From the NCBI RefSeq assembly GCF_003610235.1, contig NZ_RAPR01000001.1, forward strand, positions 7,998,001 to 8,062,000: a DNA stretch of 64,000 bases, given 5' to 3'. A program made the position numbers and the translations under genes. This document shows, in pieces, positions 25,613 through 34,976 of this stretch; position 1 is the first letter of the stretch; each line of letters begins with the position of its first letter. This stretch comes from Catellatospora citrea (lineage in GTDB: Bacteria > Actinomycetota > Actinomycetes > Mycobacteriales > Micromonosporaceae). Under the pieces are notes generated by a model that was given only the letters and a program-made list of their open reading frames with translations, ran no database searches and was not told the DNA's origin.

Positions 25613-26782
25613 TCACTGGCGCCGGGGAGCCACGGGGGCGGACAGGCCCGCGCTGAACAGCCGCACGTCGACCTCGTTGAGCGACAGTTTCAGCGCGCCG
25701 AGGGCGACGGAGTCCGCACCGAGGGTGGACGCGCGCACCTCGGGCATCCGCAGGCACAGGCGCTGGAGTTCGTTGCGCAGGGGGTCGAGCACCAGATCGG
25801 CGGACCGCGAGAAGCCGCCGCCGAACACCACCACCTGCGGATCGAGGGTGAGCACGAGTGCGGCCGCGCCGACGGCGAGGTCCTTGACGTAGCGGTTGAC
25901 CGCGCCGCGCGCGGCCCGGTTGCCTTCGCGGGCGGCGTTGAACACCCAGGCGGCGGCGTCGTCGGGACTGACGGTCTCCGGCACGCCGGGGCAGTTCTGC
26001 AGGTGCTCCGGGGCGTTGAGCCAGCGGACGTGCTTGAGCGCGCCGATTTCGCCGGCCGCGCCGCCGAAGCCCCGGCGCAGCACCCCGTCGATGATCAGGC
26101 CCGCGCCGTTGCGCATACCGCCGAGCAGGTAGACGATGTCGTCGGCGTCGGTGGCCGCGCCCTTCCAGCGTTCGGCCAGGGCCGCCAGCTTGCAGTCGTT
26201 CTCCACCACGATCGGGCAGGAGAACCGGGTGCCCAGGTGCGCGGCCAGGTTGACGCTCTTCCAGCCGGGCAGCGGGGTGAAGAAGCTGGTCCGCCCGGAC
26301 GCGTCGACGGCGCCGGTGACCGCGGCGGTGACCGCCCAGATGTCGGAAGCCGCCTTGCCTGCTCCGGCCACGCAGGCGCTGACGACCTCGTCGAGCACGG
26401 CGAGGCGGGCGGCGGGTTCGGCCTCGGCGGCCACGGACTGGCGTACGGTCTGCACGATGTTGCCGTCGAGGTCGGCCAGCAGCGCGAGGATCTTGTGGAC
26501 GCCCACGTCGACGCCGAGCACGTAACCGGCGCCGGCCCGGAACTGGTAGCGGCGCGCCGGGCGGCCGACGGCGCTGCTGGCGCCGGGTTCGAGCACGGTG
26601 GCCCAGCCGTCGGCGACCAGCCCCTGGGCGATGACGTCGACGGCGGGCCGGGACAGGCCGGTGCGCTGGGACAGCTCGGTGACGGTGGACGGCGGGTGGT
26701 CACGCAGCGCACGCACGATGCTCAGGGAGTTGAGCTCGCGCAGCCGCGGCAGATCCGTTCCGGTTGTTGCTAGCTCTGTCAC
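25613..26782 (-). CDS. ROK family transcriptional regulator of the alpha-galactoside locus
   Basis: 389 aa. N-terminal winged helix (about 15-75: VTELSQRTGLSRPAVDVIAQGL). Sugar-kinase-like domain from about 85: GYVLGVDVGVHKILALLADLDG (phosphate-1 loop), VVENDCKLAALAE (the Asp equals the kinase catalytic position) and GAGLIIDGVLRRGFGGAAGEIG. The zinc site of ROK proteins (Cys-x-Cys-Gly-x2-Gly-Cys) is missing. It lies just downstream of the permease / binding-protein / alpha-galactosidase operon, on the same strand. An AT-rich motif in its own promoter is also found upstream of that operon. It is probably a ligand-dependent repressor. Confidence 0.85.
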   Translation of the reverse strand: MTELATTGTDLPRLRELNSLSIVRALRDHPPSTVTELSQRTGLSRPAVDVIAQGLVADGWATVLEPGASSAVGRPARRYQFRAGAGYVLGVDVGVHKILALLADLDGNIVQTVRQSVAAEAEPAARLAVLDEVVSACVAGAGKAASDIWAVTAAVTGAVDASGRTSFFTPLPGWKSVNLAAHLGTRFSCPIVVENDCKLAALAERWKGAATDADDIVYLLGGMRNGAGLIIDGVLRRGFGGAAGEIGALKHVRWLNAPEHLQNCPGVPETVSPDDAAAWVFNAAREGNRAARGAVNRYVKDLAVGAAALVLTLDPQVVVFGGGFSRSADLVLDPLRNELQRLCLRMPEVRASTLGADSVALGALKLSLNEVDVRLFSAGLSAPVAPRRQ

Positions 26783-26830
26783 GTTCTGTCCCTTGTTTGC
26801 GTGCGGTCGAGCCCGCGCAATACGCTTTGA

Positions 26831-26844
26831 TCTTTACAAAATCG
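26831..26844 (-). promoter_or_regulatory. Candidate ROK operator at its own promoter
   Basis: AT-rich island in otherwise GC-rich DNA, reading CGATTTTGTAAAGA toward the regulator gene, about 50 bases upstream of its start. The same core ATTTTGT-(A/C)-AA occurs in the shared permease-operon promoter (31836-31850). Confidence 0.4.
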
Positions 26845-27010
26845 TGGAGTAATGGCAAGCCCACCCAACGTGAGGTCCGGTGCTGGACGCCACGCCGACA
26901 GGCCGGTCACGGATCGGATCGTGGTGAACCGGATGACGGCCCAGGCCCGGCTGCGCCATCCGCGAGACGGGGAGGGCAACCGGGCCGGTCCGGTCGAAGC
27001 CGGAGCCAGG

Positions 27011-28507
27011 TCAGGAGATCGGATACGCCTGCGCCGCCGGCGTGACCGCCGGGGTGAAGTCCGTCCTGCGCCCGCCGACGGTGTACTCGTAGCGACCCAA
27101 CCGCGCGATCTCCGGTCGCGCCGCCAGGTAGCCGACCATGTCGTCGAGCTCGGTGGCCGACAGCCAGCTCGGCGGGTCGGACACGGCCCGGAACCGGCAG
27201 ATGTCGGCCAGGTCGCGCAACCAGACCAGCTGCTGTTCGGTCAGCAGGTTCAACCGGCTGCGGAAGTAGATGACATCAGGGTCGACCTCGGCCAGCGGCT
27301 GGTGCCACAGCCGGTGCAGCGTGTTGACCACCGCGTTGCGGGCCATCGCGTCGGACGGGTCGTCGCTGGCGTAGTTCTGCCACATCGGCGCGACGTCGGG
27401 ACCGCTGCGCATCCCGTCGAGGATGCCCAGTGACGGCAGCAGCATCGCCCCGCTGCCCAGCAGGTACACGTCGTCGCCGGCGACCTCGCGGATCAGGGCG
27501 AGGGCGTCGCGGTAGGACTGCTCGCGCTCGCCGCCGTCGGCCCGCACACCCGGTGCGGCACCGGCGTTGATGAAGTCGAGCTTCAGATACTTGTAGCCCC
27601 ACTCGTGCACCACCCGGTGGGTCAGCTCGGTCAGGTAGTCGCGGGCGGCGGGCCGGGACAGGTCCAGGGCGTGGTAGCCGCTGCCCCAATTGTTCCCCGC
27701 GATCACGTGCTCGCCGCGGTGGTCGCGCAGCAGCAGCTCGGGGCGCTGCCGGGCGAGTTCCGAACCGGGCAGGGCGATGAACGGCGCCAGCCACAGCCCG
27801 GCCGTCATGCCCGCGTCGGTGATCCGGTCGGCCAGCGCCTTCATCCCGGACGGGAACTTGTGGTTGGGCTGCCAGTCGCCGACCAGCCGCTCCCAGCCGT
27901 CGTCGACCTGCACCACGTCGAAGGGCAGCCCGCGCAGGTCGTCGACGTCCTTGGCGAGCTGCTGCTCGGTGATGGTCTCGTAGTAGGCGTACCAGGAGCA
28001 CCAGACGTTGCCGGCGCGGCGGGTGCTGCTGCCCAGCCGCTGCGCGAGCTGCCGGGTGTACGCGGCGAAGACCTCGTCCTCGGGGCCGTACGCGGCGAAC
28101 CAGGGCGCGGCGCCGTGCTCGTACCAGCCGGACAGGGTGTCCCGGTCGGCGGCCAGCCGCGGGACGCCCAGCCCGAGCGCGCCGAGCAGCAGCACGTTGC
28201 CGTCGCCGGCGTCCAGGGCGGCCACGGCGGAGGAGTGGTGGCGGGCCGGGTCGTCCCAGACGGTGTCGTCGGCGGTGAGGCGGCGCTGCGGGTTGGCGAT
28301 CCGCAGCGGCGGTTCGCTCAGCCGCCGCCAGCCGCAGGGACTCCAGGAGTTGTGCCCGTGCCGGTAGAACAGGGCATCGCCCAGTCCGTGCAGCAGCGCG
28401 ACCCGTCCCGGTGGCAGGACCAGGCCCCCGTCGGCTGCTTGCGGGCTGCCGGGGCCGTCGTGTTCGAGGGCGAAAGTGTGGCCGGTCAGCTCGATGAGCA
28501 GTGCCAT
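27011..28507 (-). CDS. GH36 alpha-galactosidase
   Basis: 498 aa, ATG preceded by AAGGAG. No signal peptide, so cytoplasmic: it hydrolyses alpha-galactosides after uptake. VQVDDGWE and GLWLAPFIA are GH36 strands. The nucleophile is Asp311 in KLDFINAG. The acid/base is Asp371 in RSGPDVAPMW; the 60-residue gap between them is the spacing I recall for Thermotoga-type GH36 enzymes. It is the last gene of the operon that starts with the two permeases. A longer upstream reading is a shadow of the intergenic sequence. Confidence 0.9.
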   Translation of the reverse strand: MALLIELTGHTFALEHDGPGSPQAADGGLVLPPGRVALLHGLGDALFYRHGHNSWSPCGWRRLSEPPLRIANPQRRLTADDTVWDDPARHHSSAVAALDAGDGNVLLLGALGLGVPRLAADRDTLSGWYEHGAAPWFAAYGPEDEVFAAYTRQLAQRLGSSTRRAGNVWCSWYAYYETITEQQLAKDVDDLRGLPFDVVQVDDGWERLVGDWQPNHKFPSGMKALADRITDAGMTAGLWLAPFIALPGSELARQRPELLLRDHRGEHVIAGNNWGSGYHALDLSRPAARDYLTELTHRVVHEWGYKYLKLDFINAGAAPGVRADGGEREQSYRDALALIREVAGDDVYLLGSGAMLLPSLGILDGMRSGPDVAPMWQNYASDDPSDAMARNAVVNTLHRLWHQPLAEVDPDVIYFRSRLNLLTEQQLVWLRDLADICRFRAVSDPPSWLSATELDDMVGYLAARPEIARLGRYEYTVGGRRTDFTPAVTPAAQAYPIS

Positions 28508-28601
28508 GGTTCTCCTTGGCGGGTGAGATGCAGATGAGTCGCAGGTGTGGGGTGCGGCGGGACGCGACCATGCGTCCCGCCGCACCTGTTCGTCGTGCGG
28601 G

Positions 28602-29948
28602 CTACTTGAACAGGGCGTTGACCTGGTCGTTGGCCTTCTTCAGGGCGCCGGCCGAGTCGGACTGGCCGAGGATCGCGGACTGGATGGCGTCCTGCACGAG
28701 CTGGCTGACCTCGTTGCCGTGCTCGGTGATCGGCACGAAGAACGTGCCGCCGGGAGCCGCGGCCTCGTCGACGAACACCTTCACGTCGCGGCCCTTGCCC
28801 GTGTGGGCGGCCAGGGCCTTCTCGCTGGCGGACTTGATGGCCGGGAAGACCACGCCGTTGCCGCCGACGATGTTCTGGCAGTCGGCGGAGCCCAGGAACT
28901 TGACCCACTTCCAGGCCTCGTCCTTGTGCTTGGTGCCGGACCAGATCGCGTCGGACAGGCCGTTGATCGCGGTCTTGCGGCCCTGCGGTCCGGCCGGCAG
29001 CGGCGCGAACGCGAACTTGAGCTTCGCGCCCTCGCCCAGGTAGCTGTTGATCATCCAGGAACCGGCGAACGTGATGGCACCCTTGCCCGCGTTGAGCAGC
29101 GAGTCACGGCTCAGCGTGGACGCCTTGTCGAGGGCGGGGGCGTAACCCTTGGCGCTCAGCGACTTGAACCAGTCGATGGTCTGGGCGAGCTTCGGGTCGT
29201 CGTACTTGTACTGGGTGCCCCAGGGGTTCTTGTCCAGGTAGGTGAAGCCGTTGCTGGCGGCCAGGTTGCCCCAGCCGTTCTGGCCCTGCGAGCCGTCGGC
29301 CCACTCCGGCAGGTAGCCGAAGACCTTGACCTTGGTCTTGTCGAACGCCGGGTCCAGGCCGTTGCGGCCCTTCTCGTCGACCGTGGCCTTGGCGATGACC
29401 TGCTCGAAGGTGCCGCCGTCGGTCGGGTTCCAGGTAAGGTTCGCCAGCGCCGCCGCGTCGATGCCCTGGGCCTTGAGGTGCTCGGTGTTGTAGACCAGGG
29501 CCATGGTGTCCCAGTCCTTCGGCAGGCCGAAGCGCTGGCCGTCCTTGGTGAACAGGTCGGCCAGGCCGCCCTGGTACTGCGACAGGTCGACCTTGTCGGC
29601 GTCGACGAAGGGCTGGATGTCGAGGATCTGCCCGGAGCTGACGAACTGCGGGTAGTACGAGCCCTGGTTGGTCCACACGTCCGGGGCGTCGCCCGCGGCG
29701 ATCTGCGTGGTCAGGTTCTGCCAGTACTCGCTCCACGCCGCCTGGCTGATCTTGATGGTGATGTTGGGGTTGGCGGTGTGGAACGCGTCGGCGCACTGCT
29801 GGTACGACGCCTTCTGGTTGTCGTCCCAGAGCCAGTAGTCCAGGGTGACGGCGGCGCCGGGCTCCTCCTCGGTCGTGCTGCAAGCGGCCATGCCGGCCGC
29901 CACGGCCAGGGACAGCAGCGCTGCTCCGGCCCGTGATCTGCGGTTCAT
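28602..29948 (-). CDS. ABC transporter sugar-binding lipoprotein (CUT1)
   Basis: 448 aa. Signal peptide with lipobox-like MAAC (Cys23), then an acidic linker (STTEEEPG) and the family-1 solute-binding fold: VTLDYWLWDDNQKASYQQCA, WSEYWQNLTTQIAAGDAPDVW, LPKDWDTMALVYNTEHLKAQG, ITFAGSWMINSYLGEG. It binds a mono- or oligosaccharide outside the membrane and delivers it to the two permeases encoded just upstream. Downstream is the alpha-galactosidase, which points to a melibiose/raffinose-type substrate or galactosyl oligosaccharides. Confidence 0.92.
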   Translation of the reverse strand: MNRRSRAGAALLSLAVAAGMAACSTTEEEPGAAVTLDYWLWDDNQKASYQQCADAFHTANPNITIKISQAAWSEYWQNLTTQIAAGDAPDVWTNQGSYYPQFVSSGQILDIQPFVDADKVDLSQYQGGLADLFTKDGQRFGLPKDWDTMALVYNTEHLKAQGIDAAALANLTWNPTDGGTFEQVIAKATVDEKGRNGLDPAFDKTKVKVFGYLPEWADGSQGQNGWGNLAASNGFTYLDKNPWGTQYKYDDPKLAQTIDWFKSLSAKGYAPALDKASTLSRDSLLNAGKGAITFAGSWMINSYLGEGAKLKFAFAPLPAGPQGRKTAINGLSDAIWSGTKHKDEAWKWVKFLGSADCQNIVGGNGVVFPAIKSASEKALAAHTGKGRDVKVFVDEAAAPGGTFFVPITEHGNEVSQLVQDAIQSAILGQSDSAGALKKANDQVNALFK

Positions 29949-29982
29949 CGGTGCCTTCTTTCCTTTTTGGGGGTGGGTGTTG

Positions 29983-30867
29983 TCACTTGCTTCCGGTGAA
30001 GTTCAGGGACTGGACCAGCCGCTTGCCCATGAAGATCAGCAGTACGAGGACGGGCAGGACCGACAGCGTCGAGGCGGCCATCAGGCCGGTCCAGTCGGGC
30101 TGGGTGTTGGGCGACTGCTGCAGGAACACCCCGAGGGCGACGGTGACGAGGCGGTTCTCCTCGTCGCGGCCGACCAGCAGCGGCCACAGGTAGTCCTTCC
30201 AGGCCCACACAGTGGTGGTGAGCCCGATGGTGATCAGCGGGCCGCGGCTCATCGGCAACGCGATACGCCAGAAGATGCCCCAGGGCCCGTTGCCGTCGAG
30301 GATCGCGGCCTCCTCCACGTCGCGGGGCAGCGACAGGAAGAACTGGCGCAGGAAGAACACCGCGAACGGGGTCATCAGGATGGTCGGGGCGACCATGCCG
30401 GCCATGGTGCTCATCAGGCCGAGGTCTTTGACGAAGATGAAGTTCGGCAGCAGGGTGAAGATCGGCGGCACCATCAGCGCCGCGATCACGATCGCGAACA
30501 CCAGGTCGCGGCCGGGGAAGCGCAGCCGGGCGAACGCGTACCCGGCCATCGCGCAGAACAGGGTCTGCACCGCGGCGATGAGGCTGCAGTAGACGACCGA
30601 GTTCCACAGGTAGCCGGCGAAGTTGATGTGCGCGCCGGACCCGCCGGCGGCACGCGCCTCGGCCTCGGTGGTCAGTCCGAGCACCCGGGTGAAGTTGATC
30701 AGCGTCGGGTGTTCGGGCAGCAGGCCGGCGTTGTCGGTGTAGATGTCGGCGGCCGGGGTGAGCGCGGTGCGGATCATCCACCAGAACGGGAAGACGGTCA
30801 CCACGACGAAGACGGCCATCGCCACCCACGCCAGCGCGCGTCCGGGGCGCAAGGATTTGCCTGTCAT
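29983..30867 (-). CDS. CUT1 sugar ABC transporter permease (MalG-like)
   Basis: 294 aa, six membrane helices. N-terminal ALAWVAMAVFVVVTVFPFWWMI. The cytoplasmic EAA loop is EEAAILDGNGPWGIFWRIAL, the site that contacts the ATPase. Second gene of the operon, 15 bases after the first permease and 34 bases before the binding-protein start. No ATPase gene is in the cluster, so a shared MsiK-type ATPase is expected to energise it. Confidence 0.92.
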   Translation of the reverse strand: MTGKSLRPGRALAWVAMAVFVVVTVFPFWWMIRTALTPAADIYTDNAGLLPEHPTLINFTRVLGLTTEAEARAAGGSGAHINFAGYLWNSVVYCSLIAAVQTLFCAMAGYAFARLRFPGRDLVFAIVIAALMVPPIFTLLPNFIFVKDLGLMSTMAGMVAPTILMTPFAVFFLRQFFLSLPRDVEEAAILDGNGPWGIFWRIALPMSRGPLITIGLTTTVWAWKDYLWPLLVGRDEENRLVTVALGVFLQQSPNTQPDWTGLMAASTLSVLPVLVLLIFMGKRLVQSLNFTGSK

Positions 30868-30882
30868 GTCTGTCGTCCCCTC

Positions 30883-31764
30883 TCAGGCCAGGTCCGAGCG
30901 CGAGGCACGCAGCATGCGCATCTGTATCGCGGTGAGCACGCCGAGGATCAGGGCCAGGCAGATCGCCGCCGCGGCGGCGTAACCCAGGTGGAAGTACTTG
31001 AATGCCTGCTGGTAGATGAAGTAGTAGATGACCTGCGTGGCGGAGACGGGCCCACCCTTGGTGGTGACCGCGATGGTGTCGAAGATCTGGAACGAGCCGA
31101 TCATCGACACGACCAGCACCAGGGCCAGCACGGGGCGCAGCAGCGGCAGGGTGATGCCGCGGAACATGCGCCACTCCCCGGCGCCGTCGATCGCCGCGCC
31201 CTCGTAGAGGTACTGCGGGATCTGCAGCATCCCGGCGTAGAGCAGCAGCGCCGTGTAGCCGGTGTAGGCCCAGGTGTTGATGCCGGCCACGGTCGGCATC
31301 GCCCAGGTCTCGTCGGTGAAGAAGCCGACCGGGCCCAGGCCGAAGGTGTGCAGCAGCTGGTTGACGAAGCCGAGGTTGGTGTCCAGCAGCCACATCCAGA
31401 GCAGGCCGATGGTGACGTTGGGGACCAGCCACGGCAGCAGCAGCGTCGCGCGGAGCACGACCGAGCGGGTCAGCCGGTGCATCAGCGAGGCGACGCCCAG
31501 CGCCAGCAGTGTCTGCGACCCGATGTTGAGCACCACGTACCAGGCGGTGACCAGCATGGAGTTCCAGAACTTCGCGTCGGCGAACAGCTTCGTGTAGTTC
31601 TCGGTGCCCACGTAGGACGCGGTGTTGAGCATGTTGTAGTCGGTGACCGAGTACCACACGCCCCGAGCGGCCGGGTAGCCGTAGAAGACGGCGAACCCCA
31701 CCAGCACCGGTAGCAGGAACCACCACGCCGCCCGGCGGTCGTCCCGCGGTTTTGTCGAGCTCAT
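30883..31764 (-). CDS. CUT1 sugar ABC transporter permease (MalF-like)
   Basis: 293 aa. Begins RRAAWWFLLPVLVGFAVFYGYPAARGVWYS, typical of MalF-type subunits, with six helices and the EAA loop EGAAIDGAGEWRMFRGITLP. First gene of the leftward operon (permease, permease, binding protein, alpha-galactosidase), with the ROK regulator following. It is divergent from the DUF4832 array and shares a 258-base intergenic region with it. Confidence 0.92.
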   Translation of the reverse strand: MSSTKPRDDRRAAWWFLLPVLVGFAVFYGYPAARGVWYSVTDYNMLNTASYVGTENYTKLFADAKFWNSMLVTAWYVVLNIGSQTLLALGVASLMHRLTRSVVLRATLLLPWLVPNVTIGLLWMWLLDTNLGFVNQLLHTFGLGPVGFFTDETWAMPTVAGINTWAYTGYTALLLYAGMLQIPQYLYEGAAIDGAGEWRMFRGITLPLLRPVLALVLVVSMIGSFQIFDTIAVTTKGGPVSATQVIYYFIYQQAFKYFHLGYAAAAAICLALILGVLTAIQMRMLRASRSDLA

Positions 31765-31818
31765 CCACGTCCTCGGATCCGTCTATCGGTCGGCTCTTGC
31801 CAGCCGCCCCGCTCTCGA

Positions 31819-31850
31819 ATAATGATGTAGACCTTCGAAATTTTGTCAAC
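31819..31850 (-). promoter_or_regulatory. Promoter and candidate ROK operator of the alpha-galactoside operon
   Basis: Toward the permease genes, the consensus -35 hexamer TTGACA lies at 31849-31844 and a -10-like CATTAT or ATCATT 17-19 bases on. Between them lies CGAAATTTTGTCAAC (read on the + strand, 31836-31850), which shares the ATTTTGT core with the ROK gene's own promoter. An operator overlapping the promoter core fits repression. Confidence 0.5.
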
Positions 31851-32022
31851 ACCTCTTCGTATTACTTCGGTAACGACGAGGGGGACGACCAGCTCAGAAC
31901 CGCTGTGCCGATGCTCCGACCAGGGACTATGTGGACCCTGTGCGTCGGCTCAGTGGTGTGCCCGCGTGGCACAGGCACCTCGCACAGCCCGGAGAACAGC
32001 CCGACTCCCACCGGAGATCACC

Positions 32023-34908
32023 GTGAAATCACGTTCACGCGGCCGTACCGTCCTGGCCGCACTCGCCACCGCAACCCTCGGCGCCGCCCTGGCGCTCGTC
32101 GGACCGGTCGGCGCGCAAGCCGCTCCCGCCGGCCCGCCGCCCCGTCCCGCGGCGCCGGCCAGCCCCGACCCGACCCTGCAGGTCCACCCGCTGACCGCGG
32201 CCCCGGGGCCGGTGGACAACCCGCTCAAAGGCTGGGCCAGGTTCTACTCGCCCGGCGGTGACCAGAACAACGGCTTCCCGCACTCGCTGACCTGGGGCTA
32301 CTTCGGCCTGTCCGAGATCATGACCAGCGCCGCGAACTGCGGCAGCTACAACTGGTCGATCATCGACAGCATGCTGGCCGAGACGGCCGGCTACGGCAAC
32401 CAGGCCGCCATCCGCATCTACATGACCTATCCCGGCGGCACCGGCAGCCACCCGGCCAACGCCATCCCGCCGTGCTTCAACGGCAACGTCGCCACCCGCG
32501 CCGACGCGACCTGGAACGTCACGCACCCCGACTACGACAGCCCGTTCCTGATCAACGCGTTGAAGAACTTCATCGCCGCGTTCGGGGCCCGCTACGACGG
32601 CGACCCCCGGCTCGGGTTCATCCACCTGGGCCTGGTCGGGTTGTGGGGCGAGTGGCACACCTGGCCCTACGACACCGACACCGGCGACGGGCTCCCCAAC
32701 TACATGCCCACCGACGCCAATGGGGCACAGCTCGTCGCCGCTTTCGACGCCGCGTTCAACACCACCAAGGTCGAGATCCGCTACGCCGACGCGGCCGGCG
32801 GCGCGGCCAACTCCCGCGACATCGGCTACCACGACGACTCGTTCTGCTTCCGGGAAGGCTCACCCCTGCAGGGCGTGACCCTGCCGACGTCCCTGGGCGG
32901 CGCCTCCTACGCCCATCTGCAGCGCAACATCGCCACCGGCACCGAGAACAAGTGGATCACCAGCTCGATCGGCGGCGAGCTGCGCCCCGAGATCCAGACC
33001 TTCGCGTTCCGGTCCTGGCCGAACGGCTCCGGAACCGTCGACAACCTCAAGGCGTGCATCGAGCTCGCCCACGCCACCTGGATGATCAACGAGGGGAGTG
33101 CCGCCTACTCGCCCACCGACGCGAACGTCTCGGCCGCAGTGCGGGCGATGGGCTACAACCTCACCGTCGGCAACGCCTACTTCAAGGACACCGCCGGCGG
33201 CACGACCAACGTCGGCGTGCAGATCAGCAACACCGGCGTCGCCCCGTTCTACTACCCCTGGACCATGACCCTCGGGCTCAAGAACAGCTCGGGCGCGGTG
33301 GTGCGGACCTGGGACACGTCCTGGGACCTACGTACCGTCCAGCCGCTTTCGATCCGGGCGTTCCCCGACTGGAACGTGGGGTCCGATCCCACGTACCGCG
33401 GTTTCGGCTACCCGCAGTACTTCCAGACGAGCGTCGACCTCGCCGCGGTGCCGCAGGGCAGCTACCAGTGGGTGCTGCGCGTGAAGAACCCGCTGGAGAC
33501 CGTCGACACCGACGCGAAGAAGCTGCGGTTCGCCAACACCACCCAGAACGCGGACGGCTGGCTCGGCATGGGCGCGGTGACCGTCGGCACCGGCGGCGGT
33601 GGCGACACCACCGCACCGTCGGTCCCCACCGGGCTGACCTCCACCGGCCAGACGTCGTCGTCGGTCTCGCTGTCCTGGTCCGCCTCGACGGACAACGTCG
33701 GGGTGACCGGCTACGAGGTGTTCCGCGGCTCGACGCTGGTCGGCAGCCCGGCCGGGACCTCGTTCACCGACACCGGCCTGACCGCGTCGACGAGCTACAG
33801 CTACACCGTCAGGGCCCGGGACGCGGCCGGGAACCGGTCCGCGGTCGGCAACACGGTCACGGTGTCCACCACGTCAGGCGGTGGCACGCCCACCGGCTAC
33901 GAGGCTGAGGCCTCGGGCAACACGCTGTCCGGCGGCGCCCTGGTGGCGGCCTGCGCCACATGCTCGGGCGGGTCGAAGGTCGGCTACCTCGGCAACGGGG
34001 CGTCGATGGCGTTCACCAACGTCGCCGGCGGCACCGGCGGCTCGCGAACGGTGACGATCTACTACCTGACGGCCGAGGCGCGCACCGCCGCGGTCAACGG
34101 GCAGACCGTCAACTTCGGCTCGACCGGCAGCTGGACCACGGTCGGCTCCACCACCGTCACGCTCAACCTCGCCGCGGGCAGCAACACCATCACCATCGCC
34201 AACCCCGGCGGCTGGGCTCCTGACATCGACCGCATCACCGTGTCCACCGCGGGCGGCGGAGGCGACACCACCGCGCCGAGCGCCCCCACCGGCTTGGCCT
34301 CGCCGAGCAAGACCGCCGGCTCGGTCACGCTGTCGTGGAGCGGCTCGACCGACAACGTCGGTGTGACCGGCTACCAGATCCTGCGCGGCGGCAGCCCGGT
34401 CGGCACGTCGACGACCACCGGCTTCACCGACACCGGGCTGGCCGCGTCGACCGCCTACACGTACACGGTCAAGGCCTATGACGCCGCCGGGAACTACTCG
34501 GCCGCGTCGAGCCCGCTGACCGTGACGACCAGCGCAGGCGGCACGACGCCCGTCAGCTACGAGGCCGAGGCCTCCGGCAACACCCGTACCGGCACGGCGG
34601 CGACGGCATCCTGCACGGCCTGCTCGGGCGGTGCGAAGGTCGGCTACGTCGGCAGCGGCGCGACCCTGTCGTTCAACAACGTCGCCGGTGGCACGGGCGG
34701 CTCGCGCACCGTGACGATCCACTACCTGTCGGCCGTGGCACGTTCCGCCACGGTCAACGGCCAGACGGTGAACTTCGCGCCCACCGCGAACTGGGACACC
34801 GTCGGCACCACCACGGTCACCCTGAACCTGACGGCGGGCAACAACACGATCACCTTCGCCAACCCCTCCGGCTGGGCGCCTGACATCGACCGCATCACCG
34901 TCGGCTGA
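32023..34908 (+). CDS. Secreted DUF4832-family protein with two FnIII and two CBM35-like modules
   Basis: 961 aa from GTG with GGAG upstream. Signal peptide about 1-34. The catalytic-like region (about 45-525) starts VDNPLKGWARF and contains LVGLWGEWHTWPYD (Glu210), DIGYHDDSF and SIGGELRPEIQ (Glu319), all conserved in the three neighbouring paralogues. FnIII at about 528-615, CBM35-like module 626-744 (YEAEASGNTLSGG to PDIDRITV), FnIII 748-840, second CBM35-like module 846-961. DUF4832 proteins are uncharacterised; the barrel-like strands and paired Glu suggest a retaining glycosidase (inference). First of four tandem paralogues, divergent from sugar uptake genes. Confidence 0.83.
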   Translation: MKSRSRGRTVLAALATATLGAALALVGPVGAQAAPAGPPPRPAAPASPDPTLQVHPLTAAPGPVDNPLKGWARFYSPGGDQNNGFPHSLTWGYFGLSEIMTSAANCGSYNWSIIDSMLAETAGYGNQAAIRIYMTYPGGTGSHPANAIPPCFNGNVATRADATWNVTHPDYDSPFLINALKNFIAAFGARYDGDPRLGFIHLGLVGLWGEWHTWPYDTDTGDGLPNYMPTDANGAQLVAAFDAAFNTTKVEIRYADAAGGAANSRDIGYHDDSFCFREGSPLQGVTLPTSLGGASYAHLQRNIATGTENKWITSSIGGELRPEIQTFAFRSWPNGSGTVDNLKACIELAHATWMINEGSAAYSPTDANVSAAVRAMGYNLTVGNAYFKDTAGGTTNVGVQISNTGVAPFYYPWTMTLGLKNSSGAVVRTWDTSWDLRTVQPLSIRAFPDWNVGSDPTYRGFGYPQYFQTSVDLAAVPQGSYQWVLRVKNPLETVDTDAKKLRFANTTQNADGWLGMGAVTVGTGGGGDTTAPSVPTGLTSTGQTSSSVSLSWSASTDNVGVTGYEVFRGSTLVGSPAGTSFTDTGLTASTSYSYTVRARDAAGNRSAVGNTVTVSTTSGGGTPTGYEAEASGNTLSGGALVAACATCSGGSKVGYLGNGASMAFTNVAGGTGGSRTVTIYYLTAEARTAAVNGQTVNFGSTGSWTTVGSTTVTLNLAAGSNTITIANPGGWAPDIDRITVSTAGGGGDTTAPSAPTGLASPSKTAGSVTLSWSGSTDNVGVTGYQILRGGSPVGTSTTTGFTDTGLAASTAYTYTVKAYDAAGNYSAASSPLTVTTSAGGTTPVSYEAEASGNTRTGTAATASCTACSGGAKVGYVGSGATLSFNNVAGGTGGSRTVTIHYLSAVARSATVNGQTVNFAPTANWDTVGTTTVTLNLTAGNNTITFANPSGWAPDIDRITVG

Positions 34909-34924
34909 CCCTGCCCCGCACGCT

Positions 34925-34951
34925 CCGGCCAGGCAACGGGGGCCTGGCCGG
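34925..34951 (+). terminator. Intergenic hairpin (array gene 1/2)
   Basis: 10-bp stem CCGGCCAGGC with its complement and a 7-base loop, 17 bases after the stop of the first DUF4832 gene. The same GGCCAGGC element recurs after the third and fourth genes. Confidence 0.5.
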
Positions 34952-34976
34952 CCCACCCCCGACCGAGGAAACCCAC

